Positions 13,912-25,429 of a DNA stretch of 64,000 nucleotides are shown in pieces. Under the pieces are notes generated by a model that worked only from the letters and a program-made list of their open reading frames with translations, did no database searches and was not told where the DNA came from. This DNA is from Perca fluviatilis (lineage: Eukaryota > Chordata > Actinopteri > Perciformes > Percidae): assembly GCF_010015445.1 (NCBI RefSeq), contig NC_053114.1:31920079-31984078 (forward strand). The letters run 5' to 3'. The first letter of the stretch is position 1. Each line of letters starts with the position of its first letter. The position numbers and the translations under genes are program-made.

Positions 13912-14892
13912 GCCTCACCTCAGGAAACTTGTGGCTAATTCCATTAGTGGGAGGAGAGGGTATGTAAATGAGGGGAGACAGCTGGTGGTGAGGGGAGGTT
14001 GATGGAGTGAGCCTGGGGGGGCACTGACACACACCCACACAACACACACAACACACACACACACACACTCATTACTACACTTTCACACGTGAAGGCATCG
14101 TCTTCATAACAATACTTCAGTAACTCACACTGAACTTTATTGTATGTGTACGCATTAACACACATGTCTGATGTGTGTTAATACACAGCAGATTTCAGGT
14201 TTTAATGACAGTGCGCACTAAACATGGTGTTACACATACAAATAACACAAGGCTTTTGTTGGGTAGATAGTATGTAGTATAGAGCAGTCAGTAAATGAGG
14301 GGAAAGAGAGAGATGGGGAATTACTTTGGTTAGGTTATAAAATTAGGTATACGATTAGATTGTCACCAATTAACAAATCTTTTGGTTGAAACCAAAACAT
14401 TTGGTAATGCTGCTGGAATGATATGTTTTATCAACAAAATGAGAATACAATATTAATTAACATCCACTCGTAGCCACTAAAGTATGATTGAACTTTTTTA
14501 TGGATCCTTTTTAGGCACTCAAATCACTAAGTTAAAGTTAGGGAAACATTGGGTCGTGGTTAGATATTGACAAAGTCAAAAGGAACTTGAAGCATGAGAT
14601 ACTTGAGGATCTTTTCCTAACTTCAACTAAAGTTTTTTTTTTTTTTTTTTTTTTGGCATAATCACACACAAGACTGGGAGTGTGAAACCCAGTCTGCAGT
14701 GTCAAAGTCCTCCACTGGGAAAAAAACAAAACATTACTACTGAACATATTTCATGAGCAAATACATTTCTTTCAAAATGTACCAAATTAGTAGTATATTT
14801 ACATAATTTCTATTCTACAGATACACACAAACAATGTGTCAAAGCCACATTTTCTCTGAATTTGTGGCAAAATCACACGTGAAGTACTCAAT
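13909..14892. other. No gene; CA-rich then AT-rich
   Basis: A short interrupted CA stretch lies at 14028-14068 and a T17 run at 14632-14654. Nothing else is recognised. Confidence 0.5.
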
Positions 14893-14905
14893 GTGTGTGT
14901 GTGTT

Positions 14906-14953
<48 letters not shown>
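14893..14953 (+). repeat. Interrupted (TG)n with TTTG variants
   Basis: TG runs broken at regular points by an extra T. Confidence 0.95.
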
Positions 14954-14955
<2 letters not shown>

Positions 14956-15809
14956 TTAGCGATGAGGGGCTGATAAGTGGCAGGGTTGGACAGAGGGTCC
15001 AGATGGTTGGAGAGATAGATGGAGTGATGGATAAAGTCAAAGAAAGAGGGAACAAAGACAAATGTAGTCACTGTTTATCATTCTTATCATTCAGGAGTCT
15101 CACAGACACACAGGTAGGTGTTGGTCATAATCCTATTGTGTATCAGCAGTGACCACAGTACCATAGGACTCTCTCATCACCTGTCACCTCACACACACAC
15201 ACACATACACACACTATAATCCTGTCAGTAACTGTGATGGAATTTACAGGGGATTTCATTTTTTATAAATCAAACTGCATACTGTAATTCTTTGGAGCAA
15301 AAAGTAAGGTTCTGGACTCATGTTATCACACACACTTCTATTTTCTATTCTTTCTGCAATATATTTTCATGTCAATTTGATCCCCTTGCCTCTGTTCTTC
15401 CTATTTTGCAGTCTGTACAAAAACCTGAATAACAGGTGACAGCTTATATATTCACTGCATCCATTATTTTTCACAAAATATTTATGATTCTTCTTCTCCC
15501 TCATGCCAATTTTGCATTATATAACCCAATTATAGTAAAAGCTGTGGGACTGGAAATGGCTGCGGGGATATGGCTGCAGATGGGAGCCGTGAGGGTAACG
15601 GCTACTAAATGATGCTGAATGTTCATACATATACATTAAACTGTCCTAAAGTACAGGTGCACCATGTTAAAACTGTAATTGGGTGGCTTCTCTCTTTAAA
15701 GTGAGGTATTGTTGGCTGAATGTTATGTACTGTGCTTGATTGACAGGAAATGAGAGAGGAGGCTGGGCAGTCTGTCATATCGTTAATGTGATAGGTAATG
15801 CCCCAAGGA

Positions 15810-15810
<1 letters not shown>
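14954..15810. other. No gene recognised
   Basis: Unique AT-rich sequence with a short CA run at 15189-15214. The GCTGTGGGAC/GGCTGCGGGG motif doublet near 15541 is the only structured piece. Confidence 0.5.

Positions 15811-15859
<49 letters not shown>
15811..15859 (+). repeat. (CA)n microsatellite, about 49 bp
   Basis: Uninterrupted CA run. Confidence 0.97.
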
Positions 15860-15860
<1 letters not shown>

Positions 15861-16729
15861 CGGATTGACTCTATCTATCTGTCTGTCTATACACACCTAA
15901 ACACACACCTCAGTTTCTCTGTCTCAATCTCTTTTCCATGTACACATGAACATTTTCCTCTCTTCACACACACTCTCCCTCTCTCTTAATCACTCACACA
16001 CACCAATGGCGTCAATGTTTGGATGTGTGGGGTTTTACTGCAGGTTAATAATCAGAGGAGAGGTGTGTGACCCTGTCAGAAGTTTGAGAAACTGACCCAA
16101 AGAAATCAGACAGAGGCCGAGACCCCACAACCCTGAGGGCATAAAGTGTGTGTGTGGGTGTGTGTAATAGAGAGGAAGGTAATGTGTGTGTATCCATCCC
16201 CATCTTCTCATGGATGACATATGTGGGGTCATTTACATACTATTACCTTTCTATTGGATATGAGGCACCACACACACACACTCACATGGATTGGTGGATT
16301 GGCCTGGTGTGATGCTCCTGTCAGATGTCACGATGCAGATGGGATGGGATGGAGGGGGGTAGGTCACGTCTGTTTCCCTCTCTCTCACACACACACCTGT
16401 CTTGCCCCCCTAAGGTGCCCAGTTACTGAGAGAGTTGTCAGCACGTCTGTGTGAGGCTTCAACTGTTTGACATCTGCCAGCGACCCCCCAAAACACACAC
16501 ACACATACACATCTCCCCTACCACCTCATTTCAGAACAACAGAGCATCTCCCAGTGATCAACATTTAGACACAGTCATCATTTACTGGTCCCAGCTGCCA
16601 ACACACACACACACAAACACACACAGCACACACTCATCAGTAGAAAGGGAGATGGTCAATTGGAGAGATTGAACCACAAGCCTGAGACAAGTCGGGCAAC
16701 AAAGAAAACAAAGAAAAAGGAATTATAGC
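15860..16729. other. No gene; CA-sprinkled unique sequence
   Basis: Many short CA/TC clusters and no credible exon. 16090-16150 and 16280-16350 are short unique islands. Confidence 0.5.
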
Positions 16730-16743
16730 TGTGTGTGTGTGTG

Positions 16744-16832
<89 letters not shown>
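16730..16832 (+). repeat. (TG)n microsatellite, about 103 bp
   Basis: TG run with a single CG interruption near 16750. Confidence 0.98.
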
Positions 16833-16834
<2 letters not shown>

Positions 16835-17902
16835 AGGTTTTTGTTTTTTCAGCTATCCATACTTACACTCAGAGTGATAGAGAGACAAGCCTCCATTTGT
16901 TCCACTTTCATACAAGATAATGAAGCTGTCATTCTCAGACAACTTCATTGGATTGGTACAGGAGCACATAGTGATAGTAAGGGACACACATACATACGCA
17001 CACACAATGCTGCGAGCGATCCCCAAGGCCCCGTTAAGCATATGTCAAATATAACCATGTATAGAAAGTGAGATTGTGTGACATATGTACAGCTGGCTGA
17101 ATGGCAGAGACACAAAGCGCAGAGCAGCACTCACGCACGCACACACACACACACACACACGCATGCACACCCTGCTCATATCTTTAACATGCAAACGGAC
17201 AGACAGCCCTGATAGCGAATAAAATGAAATCAACCTTGAATGGCAAAACCCTCTGTGACTACTTGTCTCCTCTTTACAAGTCAATTTCATATCCTGTAGC
17301 TCAAGACAAATCTAAAGAGATTTGGGAACAGACGGAGGACTAAAAGGGGTTACAGAGAAAAATGAAAGAGGGTGTGATACACAAAAAAGAGAGAGACCTT
17401 GGTGGGAGCTGGGATCGTGTGTTAAATTGGGGTTGAAAAGTCATCACAGTGCCAACGATTCGCAACTACAACTACACTGACTTGTACCCCAAGATTAGAC
17501 AGGATTGTTATTCTTTCAGACAGCTCAGTGGGTTAAGACACATTACATTATTTATTGACGTTGTGGATTTGAGGTCTTTTTGTCAGGCTGTCAAAATGAA
17601 TAACAATTTGCCTTTAAGTGGCCAATGTGTCTTTTAGCGATGGGTAAAAGACCCTGCAAAAAATTTGCACATCTAACCCCAGTTTAGTAAAGGTGCAGGA
17701 CAAAAAACAGCATCAAAGGAAAAGATGAGACTGTCTTAGACTGAATTAATGTATTTCCAATCTCCAGAGTTTTTATTAGTGCAATGTTTTCACCTGCAAG
17801 GTTGAAAACAGAAAACACAGTGTCTGGATGTTTCTTTTTTGTTTGTTTTTTGCTTACATGGATGTTTGCCCAACAAAGACTTTACAGATAAGCCTATATG
17901 AT
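16833..17902. other. No gene; minor CA run
   Basis: A short (CA)n occurs at 17138-17160. Otherwise AT-rich unique sequence without coding pattern. Confidence 0.5.
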
Positions 17903-18121
17903 CAGGGTTCGTACAGGTGCTTGAAATCCTTGAAAATGCTTGAATTTTGATGTTGTGTTTTCAAGGTTTGAAAAGTGCTTGCATTTTGGATAACATGCTT
18001 GAAAATGCTTGAAATTGTAACTGTATTTCTTTCATAACACATACCTAACTTAATGAATAGTTTGTTTATTAAATGGAGAAATAAAATGTCGGAGAGCCTA
18101 AAATTAAACCTGCTTGCTTGT

Positions 18122-18172
18122 GTGTGACTCATAGACTGTTAATATTAATAATATACAGTCTATGGTGTGACT
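18122..18172. mobile_element. 35-bp palindromic micro-MITE with perfect 8-bp TSD
   Basis: Element 18130-18164 starts CATAGACTGT and ends with the exact inverse ACAGTCTATG around an AT-rich centre. GTGTGACT is present on both sides (18122-18129 and 18165-18172). An 8-bp duplication fits hAT-like insertion. Related termini occur at 48655 and 49174. It is so short that it is nearly two fused terminal repeats. Confidence 0.85.
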
Positions 18173-18179
18173 GCGATCT

Positions 18180-18351
18180 GCCACCACGCCGAGACCCGCC
18201 CTAGGAAGCAGCTCGATTGGTTGGGGTAAGGCATTTCACCTCGAGTGGTTAAGGTTAGGATAGCCGATTGGTCACGGTTACGATACCTTGCGTAAGCATC
18301 ATGGACACCTGGCCAATAAATGGTATTGAAGGGCGGGTCTTGGCGTGGCCA
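18180..18351. mobile_element. Foldback MITE, about 172 bp
   Basis: The left arm GCCACCACGCCGAGACCCGCCCT pairs with the right arm AGGGCGGGTCTTGGCGTGGCC, with two differences and one gap. The centre contains CCGATTGGTCACGGTTACG-type sequence. Clear target duplications were not found. Confidence 0.75.
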
Positions 18352-18383
18352 TAGTGGGATTCGTAATATCGCTGCCAGGAGGT

Positions 18384-18542
18384 TGTCGTTTAAATGAACG
18401 TTGGCTGGAAGATGAAAAATACAAATTATGGATTAAACGGGGACAAACCCTACGAGTTGCCTCTTGTAAAGTCTGCAAAAAAGACGTGCAGCTTTTTCAC
18501 AATGGGCGAGACTTCGCTCGAGTCACATGAAGTACGTTTCAA
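18384..18542 (+). pseudogene. BED-like finger exon of hAT transposase, frameshifted
   Basis: The frame reads CRLNERWLEDEKYKLWI and then a C-x2-C pair (ASCKVCKKD), as in the N-terminal zinc finger of hAT transposases. It runs to a stop at 18528-18530, but at about 18490 homology moves to the next frame, where MGETSLESHE supplies the glycine and a histidine of the finger. One extra base therefore breaks it. The shifted frame reaches a GTAAGC donor at 18543, suggesting a former first exon. No catalytic domain is seen downstream. Confidence 0.6.
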
Positions 18543-19373
18543 GTAAGCCAACTGAAGTAGCCTACTGTACACGTTAGCGCCAGTTAGCGCCTATTTGTTT
18601 ACACTAGTAACTTCTAGCTAGGAATTTGCATGCTAAGTGACTGAGAGTACTTGGTGTGATAATGTAATGTTAGTATTGCATGTCCGTTATGGCACGTTCA
18701 TTTATGGAATATGCAGTGAACATAGCCAAAGAACAGAAATTGTGTCAGATAGAGTGTCATACAAGTAGCCTACTGTAAGGTTGAGGATTGCCTTATGCAC
18801 TAGTTGCACTGCTCTATTCCAGTAGATAAATGTATATGTCTTGGCAATGAAGTACATTTTTTTTTCAATTAATATAGGCTATTTATCAGGCAGGTACCTA
18901 TGCACTGTCAGAGTCTTCTGGGTTAAAATGGAATTACAGGTTGTTGTTACACTGTCTCAGATGTTGTTCAAACCTTGTCTATATCAAGAATGTGTCCCAA
19001 AACCAAGGCCTGTAAAATATTTCTGTTCAAATCCTATGTCTTATTACTTCAGTTTTACAGCCTGAAAATCACATTATCTGGGAAGCAATATTTGGACATT
19101 AATTTATAGCCAGCCCAAACTTTATAGGGTGGAAGACAAACATGTCAATATGCAGTATATACAATATAGTACATACCTTCATCCCAGGCTAATGTGTAAG
19201 CAGCCAATAATTATGAAAAGTGATATTTGCGGTCTTAAAATGAATATTATTCTTTATCAGTACTGTAGTTTTTTTCAATTTTGTTTTTCAACAAAAAAAA
19301 GGAATTTACCAGTGATTTAGTAGTAATAATTTACATGAAGTAGGAGGACTTTAGGAGTGACAGATTAATAAGT
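18543..19373. other. No gene; possible hAT intron remnant then AT-rich DNA
   Basis: Contains GTTAGCGCC doublets near 18575. No domain or terminus is recognised. Confidence 0.4.
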
Positions 19374-19561
19374 GAACGGTCCAACACATTCTCACACCCA
19401 ACTCGTAAAATAAGGACGTTCGGTCAGGACGCCTCAAAAGCAGCAATTTCCCATTACATACCACTCGCTAAAGGGTGCCTTTTTCGTCGCATCAGACGCT
19501 GAAGGACACTGCCCAAACGTACTTATTTTACGAGTTCGGAATGAGAACGGGTTGAACGGTC
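19374..19561. mobile_element. 172-bp hAT-type MITE with perfect 8-bp TSD
   Basis: GAACGGTC occurs at 19374-19381 and again at 19554-19561. Between them is a foldback: CAACACATTCTCACACCCAACTCG at the left and the inverse CGAGTTCGGAATGAGAACGGG at the right, then AAATAAG/CTTATTT continuing the stem. An 8-bp duplication is the hAT signature. No coding capacity. Confidence 0.85.
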
Positions 19562-20579
19562 AAACTGATCCAATAGAGGCCAGGATATCCTAACTTTTAT
19601 TCCTTAAGTAAGCTCCAAAATCACTGGATCCTACACCTTCCATAATGGTATGCCTTATTTAGACATATATATCTTTACTGCAGGCTTTCTGTTAAAAGGT
19701 TTCTAAGCCCAAGTCAATACATATCTAATGACAGTCATGGGATTTTGTAAGACTTGACCAAGCTCCTCCAGAACCACAGAAACGTCAAACAACTGTTTTT
19801 ACGGGCTCCTCATGATAAATAAACCAATCTTTATTTGTAAAATCATTAGAGGGCCCCTTAAAAAAGTTTAAATAATCGCCAGACCAAATGCAAATGTGAG
19901 TTAGTTTGGAACCTCTCAGTTAATTTTTTATTTCCAAGGGACACAATGAAAGACCAAAATGCCTCTGGACGCAATTAAATAGACCTACATCAATGAGAGC
20001 AAAAAAACATGCAACGTAGCACTGAGCGACGAAGAAATGTAAACACTACAACGTGCAGAGCTGTGACGATGTCGCATCAATATGTCTGTGAAGGAGTGTT
20101 GCATCCATAATGTTTTTTTTTCCCCGAAAATGCCTCAAAAGCCACGCATTTTGCTAAACTAGGTTTATTCTCGCAGTAGTGTGTGGCACAGCCAGGGCCT
20201 GGTCGGCTGGAAATCTGTATGAACTGGAGGGAGATGTATCTACCAGAGCAAATAAAACATGAACTCACAGATTGATCTGGCTCCAAGGCTAGCATCTTCA
20301 TTTACTCATTTAAATTAAATCTACTATCTCTTTTTTTAAATCTGGGAGAACAAAACACAATGGAAAATTCCCACCAAGACAGAAAAAGTAAGAGGCAGAA
20401 TAGAGATGCAGAATGAGTGTCCGTTGTGTGTGAATGAGAGCAAATGAGGAAGGCAGTTAACTTTTTTTTATCCGATCATCCTCATACCCACTCATGTCTG
20501 TCTATTCAAAGAAAGCCATAATTACAGCTTTGAGTATTTAGCCTTATAATTTACTCGTTCTGTCGCATTATTTACAACC
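19562..20579. promoter_or_regulatory. No gene; CNE-like block at 20100-20330
   Basis: Mostly AT-rich unique DNA. 20100-20330 is more complex (GCCACGCATTTTGC, CAGGGCCTGGTCGGCTGG, ATTTAAATTAAATC) and could be regulatory. Inference only. Confidence 0.2.
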
Positions 20580-20612
<33 letters not shown>

Positions 20613-20642
20613 TCTCTCTCTCTCACTCTCTCTCTCTCTCTC
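20580..20642 (+). repeat. (TC)n microsatellite, about 63 bp
   Basis: TC run with two A interruptions. Confidence 0.97.
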
Positions 20643-21642
20643 AGCAGGGGTTCACCCCTATAATCTAGTCTGTTAGGTCCAATCCATATTCCAAGTTATT
20701 ATCACTCTCATTTGCTTATTAAGTGCTCCCTTGTTTTCTTCAAATAAAGTTATAATTAGAGATTTAGTGTCGGCAGCTTGAAATACTATCTCCTCTTCAT
20801 GAAATCTTGGGTGGGATGAGAGAGAATCGTGTTTTATCATACTCGAGGAGTTAATGAGGATGTGCACAGCTTGATATTGTGTTTGTATGTGTGTGAGGGT
20901 GTGTGCGTGTTTTCTAATTATGTCTCTGTGACAGCTTTCTGGCCTCCAAAATGGCCATATACTGTATACCCTCTGTTGTTTTGTCTTCCCACTGATTTAT
21001 GTTAATGAGGTAAGTCAACATTGTTTGTAATTTTTATTTAATAAAAATAACACATTTTGGGCTACAAATAATGAGTATGAGTATTTTGCACCACATATTG
21101 TACTCTTTACTAGCTTATTTAGCCTAAATTGCATTCATCAGAACTGGAAAGACTTAGGCCTCATCACTCGGCCAGCGTTCACAGCTTTGAATACCAATCA
21201 CCAACGTTTCCCGAGGATGAGCCACTGATCCATTCTTACCTTCTCGTGACCCACCCTGTGGGCCCAACCCTGTCTTTGAGAAACAGCAGAGTAGAGTACA
21301 TTAAGACACGCCCCAGCAACACACTGATTACATATGCTAGCGACGGTAATGAGCTGAGCTGGACAGTGGAAGACTGCTGCTGTTTATGGCAACTCATTAT
21401 CTGGCCCATTGACCAGAACTGTTCTACACATCATGGAGCCCTGTGTCCTCTACATCTATTCAACCATCACTCTCTCTACTTGTCTGGATGTGTGTGTGTG
21501 TGTGTGTGTCTGTGTCTGTGTGTGTATATGTGTGTGTCAGTTGGTGGTTGGTTGAATGGACCCGTTTTTGTGTATGTGATAGGTTTGAGGTGGTTGTTAC
21601 ATGGATGGATAAATGAAGGGATGAGTGGATGGATAGTGAAAA

Positions 21643-21678
<36 letters not shown>

Positions 21679-22033
21679 GCTTACATGCGTGTTTACTCGA
21701 TTAAAAAAAGTAAGATGATTCCTAAACTAATGATCTCGCACCCGCACATGTAGCAGTGCACGTTCATTTGAGTAATACTTTGTGCAGTTAGTTTCATTTA
21801 AGTGTGTATTTGTGCATTTCTCTATTCGAATATATGCTGATGTGTCTTACTTGAGTGTGTGTCTGTGTGCATCTGTGCGTGCACGTGCATGTTACTATGA
21901 TCGCCTGCCAAAGTAAAGTGTTTGCAGCCGAGAGAGACAGGGGCGCTAAGCTCAAGGGCACATTTGTTTCAAGCTAATGATAGAATGTAAATGGAGCAAA
22001 TTTCCTCTGCAAGAACAGAAGCTCTCTCGCTCA
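20643..22033. other. No gene; one splice-bounded open segment
   Basis: 20935-21009 is 75 bp, open in one frame, bounded by TCTCTGTGACAG and a consensus GAG|GTAAGT. No homology is recognised. GT runs lie at 21489-21535 and 21649-21677. The 191-codon frame across 21129-21704 includes these runs and has no recognised domain. Confidence 0.35.
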
Positions 22034-22078
22034 AACACACACACACACACACACACACATACACACACACACACACAC
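22034..22078 (+). repeat. (CA)n microsatellite, about 45 bp
   Basis: CA run with one T interruption. Confidence 0.95.
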
Positions 22079-22283
22079 GTTCAGATTTACACACACAGAT
22101 GAAGACACACCTTTTCTCATGCACACACACATGCATAGCGGCATCGTGTTGATGGAGTGCAGAATCTCATTACACATCTAATAGAATAAGTGTAGTGTGC
22201 GTATGGGGAGAGGAGAGGAGCAGCCAACCTGATTAGCCTTATCACTTTATTATGCCGCTCTGCACGCAGCACACAGGACAATT

Positions 22284-22374
22284 GCATTAGAGAGGAGCAG
22301 ATGAGCTGAAGGCAAGGAGAACTCAGCAAACACACCCTTAATTGATTCCTCACCAAATTAGCAGGGACAGGTGG
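22284..22374 (+). repeat. Local duplication of CNE-like block, copy 1
   Basis: GCATTAGAG, GAGCTGAAGG, GGAGAACTC, TTAATTGATTCCTCA and AGGGACAGGTG recur in the same order at 22529-22625. The unit ends where a degenerate CTGA repeat begins. The core TTAATTGATTCCTC is homeodomain-like. Confidence 0.85.
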
Positions 22375-22375
22375 G

Positions 22376-22528
22376 GGGCTCGCTGGCTGGGTGGCTGCTT
22401 GAATGACTGGATACTTGGTCGTCCGCTTCGCCGAGTGACTGACTTGTTGACTTGTTCAGTGGTTGGTTGACTGAGTTACGGCAAGAGTAGTTGACTGACT
22501 GATTGGTTTACTGACTGACTGGCCGGCT
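22376..22528 (+). repeat. Degenerate (CTGA)n/(TGGT)n low complexity
   Basis: GACTGACT, GGTTGGTTGACTGA and GGCTGGCTGGG words repeat throughout. Confidence 0.8.
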
Positions 22529-22625
22529 GCATTAGAGGTCTTCAGTGGAGCTGAAGGTGAGGAGAACTCTGAAAACACATTAATGCTTTAATTGATTCCT
22601 CAGCAGATTAACAGGGACAGGTGAG
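22529..22625 (+). repeat. Local duplication of CNE-like block, copy 2
   Basis: Second copy, 245 bp downstream of the first. It is also followed by CTGA repeats, so the whole unit (block plus repeat) was duplicated in tandem. Confidence 0.85.
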
Positions 22626-22677
22626 GTGACAACTTTAATGACCTGCTGACTGACTGACTGACTGACTGACTGACTGG
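22626..22677 (+). repeat. (CTGA)n microsatellite
   Basis: Seven tandem CTGA units following copy 2. Confidence 0.9.
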
Positions 22678-22797
22678 GATTTTCGGATGGGTTTTTATAT
22701 ATTTATATTTATTTTATATAAATCATTTTACATAAATATCATTACGTTCAAATATCTTTAAATGGAAATAGTACCGGCATTAAGCGTTAGCTATCTG

Positions 22798-24131
22798 TAG
22801 CTCAGTCTTGCATTGCCAGACCTTCCTCCACAGCGCTGCGGAGGAGGGTCTGGCGAGTCCACACAGCATTCTGGGATGGGAAAAAAATGTGCTCTGGTTT
22901 ATTGACATTTTTTAAAAACCAATCACAATTGTCTTGGGTGGCGCTACGCACCGGACAGAGCAACAATGCTTCTTGCAAAACAATACAACATTGCCTGCAA
23001 ACCAGTGTTTATGTTTATGAATCAAACTTTTTCTTGTAGCTCCGCAGCAGCAGCCACTAGTCCAGTTTGCTGCTAACAGGGAAAATGAAGAGCCAGTAAC
23101 GTTACCAAACACCAGCCATGAGCCCAGAACTCTAGAGTGGGCAGGTAGGGTTGCTCATTGACTGAATATTATAAGAATTAATAAGAGTGTGGTGTAGACC
23201 TGCTCTATATGAAAAATGCGCTGCGATAATTAATGATGCCAAATGATTCGGCACTACCTTAATGAAACTGACTTGACGTTAACCGAAAGCTTTGTAAAAA
23301 GGGGAGATTTGTGCTGACGATTATGACAATTTCTAAAATGGGATTTAGTGTCAGAAGCAGAGCCGGTAGTGTGCGAGGGATAGCAGCTGACAGTGTGGAA
23401 GGCACATCTACTGTAAACTCTTGTAGTGTGTTAACAAGCAGACATTATCAGATTAGTTACAATATAATCACTTTTTATGCTCAAATATTACTTGTGACCC
23501 ATTATGCCTTTCTCCTCGAAATTAGGATAGTAAATATACAAAGCCCACAACTGAAAGGGAATAGAAAGTTATAGGAAATATGGTACAAAGGAAAAAATAG
23601 ATTATGGTGTCTTTAGAAAGTGCAATACAATTTATCAAATTCTTTATTTAATTTCAAGTTTTGGATATCTGTTATTACTTATTTGCACAGAAAATAGATT
23701 CTGATATTGTTGAACATCATTGGGTTGTTGTAAAGATGTTAACTTTTCTAATAAATCTACATTGTAAGCAACACTTACTGTATTTTCACTGAATTGGAAA
23801 TAGTGATATTTTACAAAAAAATCACTGAATTACAGGGCTGTAGAGAACAGGGCGCTATTGCAGACTTATATACTAAGGTTTTAATTCAATTTGTTTGATA
23901 TAGTCAGTTGTGAAGTGGGCCAGTCTAAGGCATGAAAATGAGTCCCACTCCTGCCCTGCGTGCAACAGAAAACTCAGATTGAACAGATAGTCTAGCACCG
24001 GAGTTTAAAATGCCAACACAAAGTAAGCGGAAGGTGACGGACATCTGGTCGAAATTAGGTACATCCAGCGGAATTTCAGGCGGCACCTGAACAAGCCCAG
24101 AAATGAAACGTTGTCAATATAGACTGTAGCT
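22798..24131. mobile_element. 1.32-kb TIR element, CAGTCT termini, with GGAGGA hairpin
   Basis: Starts CAGTCTTGCATTGCC (22803) and ends CAATATAGACTG (24126), giving 6-bp inverted ends. TAGCT lies on both flanks (22798-22802 and 24127-24131). A near-perfect hairpin at 22816-22853 (CCAGACCTTCCTCC ... GGAGGAGGGTCTGG) sits just inside the left end. Related left-end fragments occur at 51590 and 61494. I recognise the family as a widespread teleost repeat but do not assign a superfamily. The centre carries a LINE-tail-like piece and other unrelated DNA. Confidence 0.75.
23180..23242 (+). mobile_element. LINE/SINE 3'-tail-like fragment
   Basis: The phrase GTGTAGACCTGCTCTATATG, followed by AAAAATGCGCTGCGATAA, resembles the 3' tail shared by several teleost LINEs and SINEs. 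It is short and decayed, nested within the 1.3-kb element. Confidence 0.5.
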
Positions 24132-25429
24132 TCAATCTAAATGCTATACCAGGCCAATTTAGCTCAGCTGAAGCACACTATACCCATCGATGCACCCTGA
24201 CACCTAATTATGAGAACACTGGCCGTACTTTCATAGTGGGAAACTCCTCAAAAAGAGGACCATAATCATAGTTATACTTCTTAGTCTATTTTGTAGAAAT
24301 AAGTTAGACTTGCACTTTGTTAATTATGTTCCTGTTAGTTATTCCTCTGTTGAAACCTGGTCGTTGTGAGGGAGGGTGGGGGGAACCTGGTGTGTGTTAT
24401 GGAGTGTGGGAGGCGGAAAGAGGGGGGACATGCAGGACACAAGGGGAAGAGAGTTTGTCTTTGTCTCTGTAGGTCCCCCTGGGGGGGATTGTGGGATAGT
24501 GGAGGTTAATGAATCTGATTGGCTGGTGGGAGTTTTTCTGCTGGTGCTGCGGTTTGCACACTTGCTTCACTTTTTTATTTCGCTAAGTTTGGCTTCAACA
24601 CAGCGCACCATGAAGGACAGAGTGGCAGACAAAAAGTGTGCTAAATATTACTGAAGGTGTGGAATAGGCCAGCACTTTGAATCAACACTGCAGAGGTGCT
24701 GAATTACAGATGCAAACACATACAGTTAATGGACATAAACTCACCTGCAGTGATACAATACAAAAAAACAAAAATGTATTTTTTAGATAAAACCAGTGAA
24801 AATTATAGGCATCATGAAAGTACCTCATGCTGTCGTTACTTTAATATATGCCCACATCAGATACATTTTGTGTCAAGTTTGAAAGTTGGCTGCCCTTCAA
24901 CTGACTACACCTTAATGAGCACCTATGCAGAATACCAATATTACATTGTTTGGTCAACAGTGAATAACATTTTTGGAAGAAGTCCATGCTTCATATTTTC
25001 TGACCAGCACCATTAATGCCTTCATGGTAAATATCCAGAAAACAAAGCTTTAAAAAAAAAAATGTAATGACCAGCTTGATGAACTCTTCCCCCAAATCTT
25101 TGATAAAGTATATAAATAATTAAGTTATTCCCTGTAAAATAAATCAACATTGATATTGTAGATAATTGCACCAAAGTGTTGTAAAGTATCACAGATTCCT
25201 GTATGTGTGAGTGTAATTGGTTTTAAATTGTTCAATGCTTTGAACCTCTACTAACTAAGACAAGTTCTGACAGATCAAAGTTTGTGTATGTGTCTCAACA
25301 TAGTTACATCTTGGTTTGTGAAGCTATGTGTCTGAACACACAAGTGCATACATTCATCCATGTCTATGTGTATGTGTGTGTCCCTCTTTGTGCATATAAA
25401 ACTGTTTGTGTGTGTGCTAATGAGAGTGT
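24132..25429. other. No gene; AT-rich with a G-rich patch
   Basis: 24370-24500 is G-rich (GGGAGGGTGGGGGG). No exon is recognised. Confidence 0.5.

Larger units (their letters stand above)
17903..18542 (+). mobile_element. hAT-type remnant with two nested small elements
   Basis: Starts with CAGGGTTCGTACAGGTGCTTG, a terminus I recognise from teleost hAT-like repeats, followed by CTTGAAAATGCTTGAA repeats. A BED-like finger exon follows at 18384. Between them lie a 35-bp palindromic element (18130-18164) and a foldback element (18180-18351). No right terminus is found, so the copy is truncated or its right end is too decayed to see. Confidence 0.6.

Noticed and set aside
21129..21704. 191-codon frame
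   Set aside because: The first 120 codons show no recognisable domain and the rest is GT array.
24117..24131. ATAGACTG near 24120 as another CATAGACTG micro-element
   Set aside because: It is the right terminus of the 1.3-kb CAGTCT element and has no inverse partner nearby.
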